From: Lithospermum erythrorhizon
Lineage: Eukaryota > Streptophyta > Magnoliopsida > Boraginales > Boraginaceae
DNA length: 64,000 nucleotides
Assembly (NCBI GenBank): GCA_019722365.1
Contig: JADFUC010001351.1
Span: 868,001 to 932,000, forward strand
Reading direction: 5' to 3'
Under the pieces are notes generated by a model. That model saw only the letters and a program-made list of their open reading frames with translations. It searched no databases and was not told where the DNA came from. Each line of letters opens with the position of its first letter. The first letter of the stretch is position 1. This document shows, piece after piece, positions 50,671 through 64,000 of the stretch. A program made the position numbers and the translations under genes.

Positions 50671-51295
50671 TATGATTTTCATATACCTCTATTACGCTCA
50701 TGCCTAAGCAGATTTTTCCAACAATAAAATTAAATTATTATTAGAGAAAGGTTGTCTAGATTAATTTTTTTTAATGATCAAATTAACAACAAACTTTGTC
50801 ATCCTAACTTATATAAATAAATATTTCATTTGAATAACAAATTATAATATTTTTAGTAAATTGCTTTAAATATATTAATACTTTAAATATTTTTCATCGT
50901 ATATTAACAATATTTTTCATCATATTTTTAACCCATAATTATTCTTAACATAATACTTTTGATTATTCAAGTAAAAATAATGTGTCAATTTTTGTATCAA
51001 ACTTAATAATTCTATTAAGTAGAGTCCTATAATTTCATACCATATACAACTCGTAATGTAATCCTTTCAATAAAAATACCCCATCTACATGTAGAACCTT
51101 ATATTATAAAGATTGTGATTGGTAGCCTTTTATTTAATTAAAAGTTATTATCAAAATATAATTATACCCTTCATTAAGGGGTATTTTAGTCCTTTTCAAA
51201 AAAAAAAGGGAAGAACTTTGCATAACTCGCTATATATATATTTGACAAGCTAAAATTCCTGCCGTAAGTACTTTCACCTCACAAATTACTTTTTA

Positions 51296-51505
51296 CTCCT
51301 TCGCTTGAAAAATACACGACATTCAGAAAAAATATTACTTTTTCTACAATATAGTTGATTTGTCACAATTTTAATATACCATTTTACAATTCCAATATAA
51401 ATACTACATTTTCAACGTAGCTTTACAATCTTCAATGTACCTTTTCATAACTTTTTTAATAAAATATTTTTCATCTAAATAATCATCTATTTTGAAACGG
51501 ATGAG
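51296..51505. mobile_element. Stowaway-like MITE upstream of the Aux/IAA gene
   Basis: The left end CTCCTTCGCTTGAAAAATAC pairs with the complement of the right end (CTCATCCGTTTCAAAATAG). TA flanks both sides (51294-51295, 51506-51507). Its right arm matches the left arm of the MITE at 13813 (ATTATTTAGATGAAAAATAT), so the two belong to one family. Confidence 0.6.
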
Positions 51506-51644
51506 TATTTACTAATAAAAAAAATACAAAATCGATATCATCGATTTGTTTTTAAAATATTTTCATAAATATTTTTTTTGTAATTTTTCATAAATGTATA
51601 TAAAAAGTGAATCGGAGTAATTGTAAAGCTGGTCAAAAGTTTCT

Positions 51645-51760
51645 ATGAAATTAAATGAATTGAAATCTGGCGTAGTGATTACAATAATTCCCAACCCGAC
51701 AACCCCTTCCCCTACGGTATTCGAACTCAGCTACCTCAACCGGCTGCATCATTTCATTCT
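51645..51760 (+). pseudogene. Possible N-terminal fragment of a BAHD acyltransferase
   Basis: The frame includes VVITIIPNPTTPSPTVFELS and YLNRLHH, which resembles the start of BAHD acyltransferases (V.P..PTP....LS.LD). Everything downstream (the HXXXD and DFGWG parts) is missing. The patch is richer in GC than its surroundings. With about 30 residues as evidence this is a weak call. A chance resemblance cannot be excluded. Confidence 0.3.
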
Positions 51761-51969
51761 TTCAAGTGTCTTACTATCATGCAAACATAGAATAAATTTA
51801 TTCCGGAATCTAGATCGTGTGTTATATTTTATTTGACATTATATATTATAAATATATTAAAATCGTTGACATGCGTTGGCTTTTGCTTGTTTTTAATCAA
51901 AATAAAATACACAACATGATTTTTAAGGTAAACTATACACATTAAATATAGTAGACCCGGACCGATAGA

Positions 51970-51975
51970 TGTCTC
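51970..51975 (+). promoter_or_regulatory. Auxin response element TGTCTC
   Basis: TGTCTC, the canonical ARF-binding site, lies 14 bases upstream of a TATA box (TATATAA, 51989-51995) and about 190 bases before the Aux/IAA start codon. Aux/IAA genes are usually auxin-induced through such sites, so a regulatory role is likely though unproven. Confidence 0.55.
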
Positions 51976-51988
51976 ACCTTAATCATCT

Positions 51989-51995
51989 TATATAA
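51989..51995 (+). promoter_or_regulatory. TATA box of the Aux/IAA gene
   Basis: TATATAA lies 166 bases upstream of the ATG at 52161. This allows a 5' leader of roughly 130 bases. Confidence 0.5.
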
Positions 51996-52160
51996 TGTCC
52001 ACGGCCTCATGCCCATTTCATCATTCTATCACAAATTCACATTTCTACACCCTAAAACATTCAAGAAAATCCCTATTTGGAAACTCAAACAATTCAAGAA
52101 TCCAAATTGCATAAAAGTGTTATATACTAGGAGTTTATTTCAAGAATTTAGTTGGAAAAT

Positions 52161-52947
52161 ATGGAAAGATCAGCAAATTTTGATAATGATCTCAACATGG
52201 AAGCAACAGAGTTGAGACTAGGATTACCTGGAAGAGATGAAACATCAACTACTACTCCTATCAAAAGCAATAAGAGATCTTCATCTGAGATGGAAAATTC
52301 CTCAACAGATAACAAATATGAACAAGACAATGCTCCACCTCCATCAAAGTAAGTGTTTTTTTTCTGAAAAAAACCATATATTTTTAAGTATTTTTGTAAA
52401 AAAAAAATTATTATTTTTTCAAGAAAGCATATGTTTTCTTGACCCTTTATGTTCTAGAACCCAAAACTCTTGCCCTAGACCCACATTTCTATTCTATCCC
52501 CATTCCGAGACTTGATCATTCAAAACCCAAAACTAATTATTTTCTTTGATAAATAATTTCAGGGCACAAGTAGTTGGATGGCCACCAATTAGATCTTACC
52601 ACAAGAATGCTTTACAACAGAAGAAAGCAGAATCTGATGCTTCCTCAATTATGTTTGTAAAAGTGAGCATGGATGGAGTTCCTTATTTAAGGAAAATTGA
52701 TCTCAAAGGTTACAAAAGCTACCAAGAACTTCTAAATGCTTTGGAGAACATGTTCAAATGTGGAACTTTTGGTGAATACTCAGAAAGAGAAGGGTATTAT
52801 GGATCTGAATTTGCACCTACTTATGAAGACAAAGATGGTGATTGGATGCTTGTTGGTGATGTTCCATTTGACATGTTCCTTAATTCTTGCAAGAGGTTGA
52901 GAATTATTAAAGGGTCTGAAGCTAAAGGTTTGGCATGCAGCTTGTAG
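52161..52947 (+). CDS. Aux/IAA transcriptional repressor (IAA1-4-like)
   Basis: Exons 52161-52348 and 52563-52947 encode 190 aa. Aux/IAA proteins repress ARF factors in the nucleus and are degraded after auxin-driven binding to TIR1/AFB. Domain I is TELRLGLPG (16-24; the LRLGL EAR motif that recruits TOPLESS). A basic KSNKR patch follows. Domain II, the degron, is VGWPPIRSY (67-75). Domains III and IV form a PB1 fold from [17 protein letters not shown] (Lys96 being the basic face) to [13 protein letters not shown] (the acidic OPCA face). The tail [17 protein letters not shown] and [20 protein letters not shown] point to the IAA1-IAA4 group. Only one intron is present, between domains I and II. 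The degron has WPPI where many members have WPPV. The exact orthologue is not assigned. Confidence 0.96.
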
Positions 52948-53845
52948 AGTTTTTTTTTTTTAATATAGCTCAACTTCTATCTGTACAGAAGAAAATTATA
53001 CTTATATACCCCGTATTTGTTTTAACATCACAGAAATTGTTGTGTATGGAAATTTTCATAAATATACTTCTGTTTCAGAATAGCTTATGTTATTTACCTT
53101 GGTATCCTAAATTATACTGCACCACAAGTCCACAATGGGTCTTTATTTGGTTTACCTTTGTTGATATTGTTGCAATTCTCTGAAATTCAACACATAATGG
53201 TTTGTTTTACTCACAGAAACAAGTGAATCAAAGTGGAAATTGTTTATACTTAACCAATCATTTTTAGAGAAAAAGAACTACCAACTAATTATATATATTG
53301 TTGGATTTTTATTATATGGTGGATACTATTTAGATAAGATCAGATAGAGAACTTCCCAAATTGAGTTTGAGTGCATGTTAAATTATGATGAGGGCTTTCA
53401 TCAAATACATCATCAAATACAACATGTGTATTTTATATAGAATTTTTCAATAAAATAAAAGGCTACTTGAACTCTATGGCTACATTATAAATTTTATCAT
53501 GAGTCATTACTGGAAATCATAACTATTTCAACTGTCTATTTATTTTATGTTCTTTTGTATTTCAACACTTTTGAGACTGATCAGGATTATTATTTCCACG
53601 AAAAGAATAAAATAAAAATAATTATCATTGTCACCAAAAAATAGTTATCCACATAAAAGTTCATAATATCTTCAAGAAATAATATGCCATTTCTTGATGC
53701 ATAGAAGGCAAAATGATGCATACAGTTGGGACAACTGCCATCTTTTGTTTTACTTGGACAAACTAACAACATATTGGTTTCATCTTTGCTATGAAAAAGA
53801 ACTCGAAAATGTACCATTTGAATCGATATGTAAAAATTATGGGAG
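52948..53845. other. Spacer between convergent Aux/IAA and OSB genes
   Basis: It holds the 3' UTRs of the two convergent genes. No coding frame is supported; the ORF at 53590-53817 (-) may lie in the OSB 3' UTR and has no domain. Confidence 0.45.
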
Positions 53846-56800
53846 CTAATAGAGTGAGAAATTATCAGTTGACATGAAGTTTACAGGTGAGCTAGCATTT
53901 TGGTCATGCAATGAATCCATCTTTGAGTCCAGTACAGCAAGTTGAGATTTCACCCATGTTGGATTGGTTCTGCCTTCCACCCACAGCGCTTCGCCTGTAT
54001 CTTTGTGCTTGAAGTCTGGATAGTTTGGACTTCTCTGTAAAGACAGCCACAACCAGCGGACAGTTTTGAATTTAATAGCAGCAATATAATTCCGTTCAAG
54101 TAACCATGGTGCAAAATCAAAAGGCATGCGATTTAAGGCTAAATATTGGCCTATTGTCCAAAACAATTTCTATTGAGGATCCTCATGCAGAAATGCATTC
54201 TAATGTAGAAATGTGCAATTTCAAGTTTGATTAGAGTTTTCCCATGACAAGGAAAAGGTCCAGAGTTCACATAAAAATTTAATACTCAACAATTCTAGGC
54301 TCATGAATACACACTTTACCTTATTTTTCCGGTTATCCCACCATTCTGTTGGATTAGCAAAAAAAGCTTGCCATAGCTCCTCTATTGACCCCGTATGGTT
54401 TACACCTTGTCTTTTTCCTATACGGCAGCACAAAAGAGTTTTCAGCCAATATTCAAAAGTGAAGCATATATGAAAAGAAAAATTGACTGCCTGAAACTAA
54501 GTACCAGGTGACATCGGATTAGAGTCCCCGTTGTACATGCCTCCTGATGGGAAGCTCCTTTCAACAAAATTTAATTGCTGAACAACAACCTGCCAAAAAG
54601 GGGAACAAAATAACTATAATCTGAAAACTTCGACAAGCAGATAGTTAAGATCCTAATGCAAGATTAACTTTAGACATGAAGATTCTTATAAAATAAAAAA
54701 TAAAATCTACTAGGAAGGGAAACATGGTGGAGATATTGGGTTAACTCTGCAATTTTGATGACAGTTCTAGAAAGTTTGGCGTATATATGTGTGATATACA
54801 TGAAGTTTGACAGGGGGAAATGGTGATTGCAATGAAATTGAAGAGGATATAGAACCTTATAGAACGTTTGCTGTTTCCCTTCCTCATTTTCAGTTGTATC
54901 TGAGACCAGTCGACCAGTAACATATATTTGCTGTCCTTTTTCCACATGTTGAGAAGCTATGTGAGCCAAATCATCCCAAAATGTCAAATTGATCCTGTAC
55001 ATTACGAAGAGAACAACACAACCTCAGCATTGATGCAGTCTTCTAGTAGAATAATAATACTCCGTCTATGGCAGTATAGGATGTGATGAGATACAAATAA
55101 CATCTTATGTATGTTAAATTTTGATTTTAGTGAAAAAAGTAAGAGACAGTTTCAGCCTGTTGATGGTTAACAAATGGAAGTTTGTCCGACAAGTTCTTAC
55201 AATTAAACTCCTCATCACATGAAATTTATGTCAATCCAATCAGCATGAGTTAACATCTGCAAATAAATTGGTATGATGGCTAACTCATGTTAATCAACAA
55301 ACAAATGGAAGTTTGTCCGACAAGTTCTTCCATAAAAAGATTTCCAGTAAAATGTGAACCAGAAACTTCAGTGTTAATCTTCGTGAAGAGTTCATTTTTG
55401 TTGACAATTTTCCAGTGAAATGTTCACCACCATAAATATTTTATGGGGAAAGCTTGATTTTTTTTTAAGTTCAAAATAACAATATCTTTGATTTTCAATC
55501 ACACCAGAAAAAGAAAAGAAAAAAACTATACATTCCCTATTTTTCAAACAATTTTTTCCCATGCTGGATTGTTGCTGGCCTGATCCTCGTCAATCAAGTT
55601 GGAAAAGGAAAAAGGAGGGAAAGACGCTAGGAGCTGAAGAGTAATGGGAGGTGTACGGTGTCTACTTCATTGTAACACTAGTTCACCGGTCCTCTTCAAT
55701 TGAGTAAGAAAAGCAAGGAGGCCAGGGATTAGAGGAGGAGGAAAGGGACGTGGTGGTGAAGACATAAGAGAAGGAGACAAGCCAAAGGTAAAGGCAATGA
55801 GGAAATTTTTTATCGCGACTTTCAGCTGCAGCTTAAACTTTTGTATAGCAGTTTCATATAAACTTTAGATGCAACATTATTGTCCCTACACAACCAACAA
55901 CAATAACAATAACATGCCATAATGCCTCTCCCTGCGCAACTAACATCTAAGGGAATTTGACAATGGAAGTTAATATGTGGTTCAAATAAACACTTCTTAA
56001 GAGACAAACAATTAGTAGTGTAACATTTGAAACTGGAGATCTAATTGGCCCCTCTGTGAGACATGAGCGATCCATGTTAAGGCGATAACACCCTAATTGC
56101 AGGAAGAGATACAAAACATAACACAACTCATAGTAGAAGATGAAGGCCAGAACAAGGAATAAGCAAAACATAGCATGCCAAACAATTTTGTAATTCTCCT
56201 TGCACGTAACATTACAAACTGAATGTCCTTTATTAACATTTCAATATGTGAACAACATCAAACCAATATCTCACAATCAAATATAAACATTTCCAATCAC
56301 ATAACTCAAGAAATTCACAATGTAAAAGTAATAATCCAAGGAAATTAACAAACTTTTGATGCCTTATGAACTTTAATTTGAATCAAAATTATCATTAAAT
56401 AGTTAAAGTTCCTTAATAGTTCAATCTTTTTATAATGTTCGCCAAATAGTATACTAACATATAAAAAACACGTCTATCCAAAATTTAAAAGTTTCAACCA
56501 TCGAAATTCAAAACTTATTTCCATGTTTTATGGTGTCAAGAATTTTGTTTTCTCCGACTTTTGGATATAATAAAATAAATCAAAATGACTCATTACACTA
56601 TATATGCTTCTTATCTATTGTGAACTTCTTATCTATTGTGAAGTACTCCGTAGTAGATAGTATTTGCACACACTCTTGTGTCGATTCGGAAACATCCTCA
56701 TTATTATCACGGGGATAATGTTGCTTACTGCCCGACCCCCTTTACCCCACTTAAATTCAGAAGTATCAAGTCATAGAAAAAGTAAATGCCAATTACATAA

Positions 56801-57352
56801 GGTCTCACAAGGTTAAGTTATGTACTGTCCGACGCTCTTATCCCACTTAATTGGTAGCCCCTTAAAAAATATTGTGGCATGTTAATGTATCGAAATTCAA
56901 AACATAACAATCTTTGTGGAACAAGTGACAAGACATATAAATATAAAAGGCATGAGGCAATTAGCCAATTACCATAATGTCTCATTTTGGGATCTCTTAA
57001 CAGCCAAACGTGACCAAGCAAGCACCTTCCCAGAAGAAAGACGCTTAATCTGCACAGGCACACCAACACTCCCCATCAAATGCACCAAATTCGAAACCTC
57101 CTTATTCCACTTCACTTCAGTCGGCCTGGGGTATTGAACCACCCCATATCGATTATCAAACACACCATTTTTAGTATTTGTACTAATTCCATTATTATTA
57201 TTATAATCATATGAACATTTCAAGAAACGGGTTGGTTTAGTGTTGAAATTTGGTTTGGACAAGGAGAGGGAAGAGGTTAAGGTGGTTGTGTTTGGTTTGG
57301 GGAAAATAAGGTTGTTTGGTGAGATTAAGGATAGTGTTTGGTCTAATGCCAT
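53846..57352 (-). CDS. OSB-like: OSB-type organellar single-stranded DNA-binding protein
   Basis: Exons in order on the minus strand: 57352-56973, 54994-54856, 54589-54505, 54417-54320, 54034-53846; 296 aa. OSB proteins bind single-stranded DNA in mitochondria or plastids and limit illegitimate recombination of organelle genomes. Residues 1 to about 45 are a Ser/Thr/Asn-rich targeting peptide. The OB-fold (SSB-like) region covers about 75-185, including WINLTFWDDLAHIASQHVEK and QIYVTGRL. One PDF motif follows (about 213-262): ELWQAFFANPTEWWDNRKNK then SPNYPDFKHKDTGEALWVEG. The start MALDQTLSLIS is the first Met that gives a plausible transit peptide. Intron 1 is large (1978 bases) and holds SINE-like sequence. 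The choice of plastid (OSB2-like) or mitochondrion is not settled by sequence. Confidence 0.92.
55170..55329 (+). repeat. 29-bp direct repeats, 131 bases apart, in OSB intron 1
   Basis: The same 29 bases, starting ACAAATGGAAGTTTGTCCGA, occur at 55170-55198 and 55301-55329. Between them are inverted phrases (CATGAGTTAACA and GCTAACTCATG). Confidence 0.88.
56590..56880 (+). mobile_element. SINE-like tail, related to the copy at 9247-9430, in OSB intron 1
   Basis: It shares CACTATATATGCTTCTTATC / TATTGTGAAGTA and TAGTAGATAG with the copy in GAUT intron 4. TGTCGATTCGGAAACATCCTC and ACTGCCCGACCCCCTTTACC follow, as in plant TS-type SINE tails. A second, shorter copy of the tail (AAGGTCTCACAAGG ... 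GTACTGTCCGACGC) runs from about 56798 to 56880. The phrase CTTCTTATCTATTGTGAA is locally duplicated. Confidence 0.5.
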
Positions 57353-58302
57353 GGAAATTGTTTTTTGGGTTTTGGAGGAAACACAGAGATTTATTACCTT
57401 ATCTGTATTTGGTTGCTGCGCGCCAACCAGTAATGAAGATGGGGTAATAAAAAGAAATCGGAAAAGATCGTCTATCTCTGTGCATTGCTGACTTATAAAA
57501 TTGTATGTATGAACATCATGAGTAGTTATGTTGTAATATTTCAACTTTAAATCAATTCTAATCAATTTTAATGATCGATTGTTCAACATTTAAAAACTTA
57601 AAACATGTTTCAAACGCCTCCAAGTTTATATACTTTTTTTCAACAAATTTGAAGAAGTTACCAAGTGGACACTGTACACTTGGGCAGTGACTCGAAGTTG
57701 ATTAGAGCAGTTAGAAGCCGGGTCACTCGGGACTCGGACCGCTAATCCGGTCTTATGATCCGCTCGAAATAGAATTAATTCCGATTCCGATTCGAAAGTG
57801 AGACTCGGCACCAAACCAGGTATGCCCGTGATCAGATCGGTAACTCTGTTCAGTTTTTATATTTAAATAATAGTATTTCTTTATATTACATAAAGTCGAT
57901 TCGAGGTGTTTCACGTCAATTTCGAGTCATTTCGGGTCAATTCGAGTATCGAGGGGATTCAGGTATCCGAATTCGGTTCGGTCCCGAGCCCAATACACAT
58001 CAAAATTTCCCTATGAATCGACTCGAAGTTCGGACTTGAATCCATACACGGCCAAATTTCGGATAGGCTCGGTTTAGAATCTAATCCGTCATACTCATAC
58101 AGTCATACATAACCAAACTCAGCTCTAAATAATGTTGATAAATTCTTAGCCCAACAATACTAAAATTCATAAGGCCCAACAACGTTAACAGCCCACATCC
58201 TGGTTTTTGTGGTCTTGTGTCAAACACGATCATTCTTGATAAATCTCTCTCTCTCTCTCTCTCTCTCTGAGTTCACTGAAATCGTTTGAAGCAAGAACAA
58301 AA
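57353..58302. promoter_or_regulatory. Shared upstream region of divergent OSB and NDUFV2 genes
   Basis: The start codons at 57352 (-) and 58303 (+) point away from each other over 950 bases, so this region must hold both promoters. It contains a GC-richer stretch at 57700-58100 with many 'TCGGATTCG/CTCGG' phrases, probably from a mobile element. A (CT) microsatellite lies just before the NDUFV2 start. No TATA box stands out for either gene. Confidence 0.45.
58242..58268 (+). repeat. (CT)n microsatellite in the NDUFV2 5' leader
   Basis: About 13 CT dinucleotides run from about 58242 to 58268, ending 34 bases before the start codon. Pyrimidine-rich leaders are common in plant housekeeping genes. 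Confidence 0.9.
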
Positions 58303-62251
<3,949 letters not shown>

Positions 62252-64000
62252 GCCAGTTATCTTTCTTAAATTGTTTACGTTAATAATTTAAATATTGGAT
62301 GCAGCGCATCCTAACATTGTAACCTGTCAATGAAGCCGGTGAAGACAGTTCTTTTACTTTGTATGATTTGCCAATAAGTGTATTGTAAGATCTGCTATTG
62401 TGGTCTGATTTCTTTTTAAATCGTTCATATGGCATTATCTTGTTCATTAGTAAAATTATGATCTTTGCTCCCAGAAAATTAGAAATATAAATGCTACCTG
62501 GGTTTTAGTCCATTAGTCCACTACTCACCTTCCGTGTAGAATGAAGGATTCAACTTGATTTCTGGAGGTTATCTGTTTTTGCAGAATCAAAGTTCCTACA
62601 GTTTTCGGTATTGTGAGGTGTATCTTCAGTTTGAACCCTCAGGCTGAGTGCAAATTTATGTTTAGCCAATGTGTAGAGTGCAACGATGCCATTGTTGCAG
62701 GTGAAGCTATTCGCCATGAGTTGCAGAGGCGCTAGCGGTGGTTGAAATCTTTAAGGGAGTGATACAAAACTACCCCCAGTTCAAAAGTTGAAGCTTATCA
62801 AAGATCATCATGGCTTCATGTATCAACCTTTTTTTATTAGTTCCTTACTTTATGTTCTAGTTCACAATGCAGCAAATTGTGCTATTTAAGTTAGTACATG
62901 AAGGCTGAAGCCATTTCACAGGCTAGTTAATTGTTGATGGTTTTTGTAACGAATTGATTCGATTTAATTAACAAATTTGAACCAGATTTATCCAAATTCC
63001 AATTCGATTCAACTCATCAACATCCCTATTAAGATCTTGTTCCATAATCTACACAAGTGGGAAAAGGAAATATTTAGCCAAATATGTAACCGCCAAATCC
63101 ATTATCGAAATTCAAAACCTTATTATTCCGTGCAATTTTAGGATACTAGATTTACCTAAGTACTACTCACTCTATTTTTTTTTTTTATCGTTTTAGCCAA
63201 AAAAATATTTTTTTATAAATACGCTTTAGTATAATAAATACTAGTATCCTAATGATAGTGTGTTATGAAATAATGTGAATGTATTGTTCACCAAGTTATC
63301 TTGATTGTCTACCAAGTTACTGGGCTTATTTATTTATCGTAAGAATTACTATCTCAGATCAGATTCAAGCCTATAAATGTATTACTCATCGTATCAGATA
63401 CTATACAACAAACAAAACCAATAAAGATATTCTCCTCCTTGCTTATTATTCTCTGCTTATTTACATTGCTCTGGCCACATTCATAATGACGCTATCAAAG
63501 ACGACGCCTTCCAACTATGAAAAATCCTTCAAATTAAAAGTATGAATTTTTAATTGTTTTAATGGATGATCGGCTATATAGGTGCTTTATATGTTTCTTA
63601 TAGTAAAACTCATATATGCTGTTACAGAGTAATAATCTGTCTTAGATATAGTATATGATATGATTATGCAATATAGTATTGGTCTAATATGTTCGATCGG
63701 TAGAGCTAGCATTAATATATGTACGTATGTATTATATATGTAATCAATTGGTGATATGATATACTAATTATTAAATTTATTTATGAGTCTGGAAGACAAT
63801 TTCAATACATAAATCTCGAAGAAATAATACTAGCAATATAGTGATAAATTTTAAGGAGTTGAAGCGATGATAAACATTATGAAGTGATTGAATTTGACAA
63901 CTCCTAATACTCTTTTATAAACACATAAGAAAATTATCAAATATCTAAATCTTGAAGATTTATTGGTAACTAACGTGATATATTTGTAGCCAAATTCCCA
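62252..64000. other. NDUFV2 3' region and right-edge intergenic DNA
   Basis: The first few hundred bases should be 3' UTR. A small open stretch at 62585-62735 sits behind an acceptor-like TTTTTGCAG (see findings). The ORF at 63279-63545 has no domain and a low-complexity AT-rich context. Nothing else could be named. Confidence 0.4.
62585..62735 (+). other. Possible small exon of unknown protein
   Basis: After TTTTTGCAG, a frame of about 49 codons runs to a TAG at 62733-62735. It encodes a stretch including VPTVFGIVRCIFSLNPQAEC and ECNDAIVAGEAIRHELQRR. Its base use is more gene-like than its neighbours, but I do not recognise the family. No upstream exon can be paired with it. It could be a gene relic or chance. 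Confidence 0.22.

Larger units (their letters stand above)
42689..51293. other. AT-rich gene desert
   Basis: No gene is supported in this 8.6 kb. ORFs such as 47292-47510, 48368-48616 and 49252-49458 are low-complexity and lack domains. Decayed MITE-like copies sit near 43010-43200 and 46360-46560; they share AATTATATTATTAAAAA and TATATTTTATATTTTTTAA phrases. Imperfect repeats lie at 44838-45096 and 50030-50670. A GC-richer patch at about 44060-44250 may be a gene fragment. Confidence 0.45.

Overview
The window is nuclear DNA of a higher plant, almost certainly a eudicot. The genes have many GT-AG introns, the intergenic DNA is very AT-rich, and the encoded set includes nucleus-encoded chloroplast and mitochondrial proteins (PsbW, plastid glutathione reductase, complex I 24 kDa subunit), an Aux/IAA repressor and a pectin GAUT glycosyltransferase. 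The species cannot be named from sequence alone. All exon structures below were built by hand from reading frame, splice sites and family knowledge. In each gene the exon lengths sum to an open frame.

Seven genes are supported. From left to right: a GAUT5/6-like galacturonosyltransferase (+, 5206-12305, 8 exons, 682 aa); PsbW of photosystem II (+, 14165-15371, 2 exons, 136 aa); plastid-type glutathione reductase (+, 18305-23546, 10 exons, 545 aa); a DAD1-like / PLA1-Igamma chloroplast phospholipase A1 (-, 28592-30886, 2 exons, 505 aa); an Aux/IAA protein (+, 52161-52947, 2 exons, 190 aa); an OSB-type organellar single-stranded-DNA-binding protein (-, 53846-57352, 5 exons, 296 aa); and NDUFV2, the 24 kDa subunit of mitochondrial complex I (+, 58303-62251, 10 exons, about 247 aa). 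They form no operon or cluster. Several act in plastids or mitochondria, which is ordinary for a plant chromosome.

Between and inside the genes lie many mobile elements. The most striking is 24580-28156, a CACTA-ended element that is one large fold-back. Two head-to-head copies of a Ulp1 (C48) cysteine-protease gene fragment form its arms. At 31809-33501 is a probable solo LTR with a 5-bp target duplication. At 38100-42688 is a degenerate, nearly full-length Ty1/copia element with very short LTRs. Two older LTR-like remnants lie in the first 4 kb. At least five Stowaway-like MITEs sit in introns or close to genes, and two related SINE-like tails lie in introns of the GAUT and OSB genes. The stretch 42.7-51.3 kb is an AT-rich gene desert holding decayed repeats.

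The GAUT locus has unusual repeat structure at three levels: a degenerate tandem array in the 5' leader whose last unit runs into the start codon, an amplified MITE in intron 1, and a seven-unit in-frame minisatellite in exon 3 that encodes an acidic serine-rich stem.
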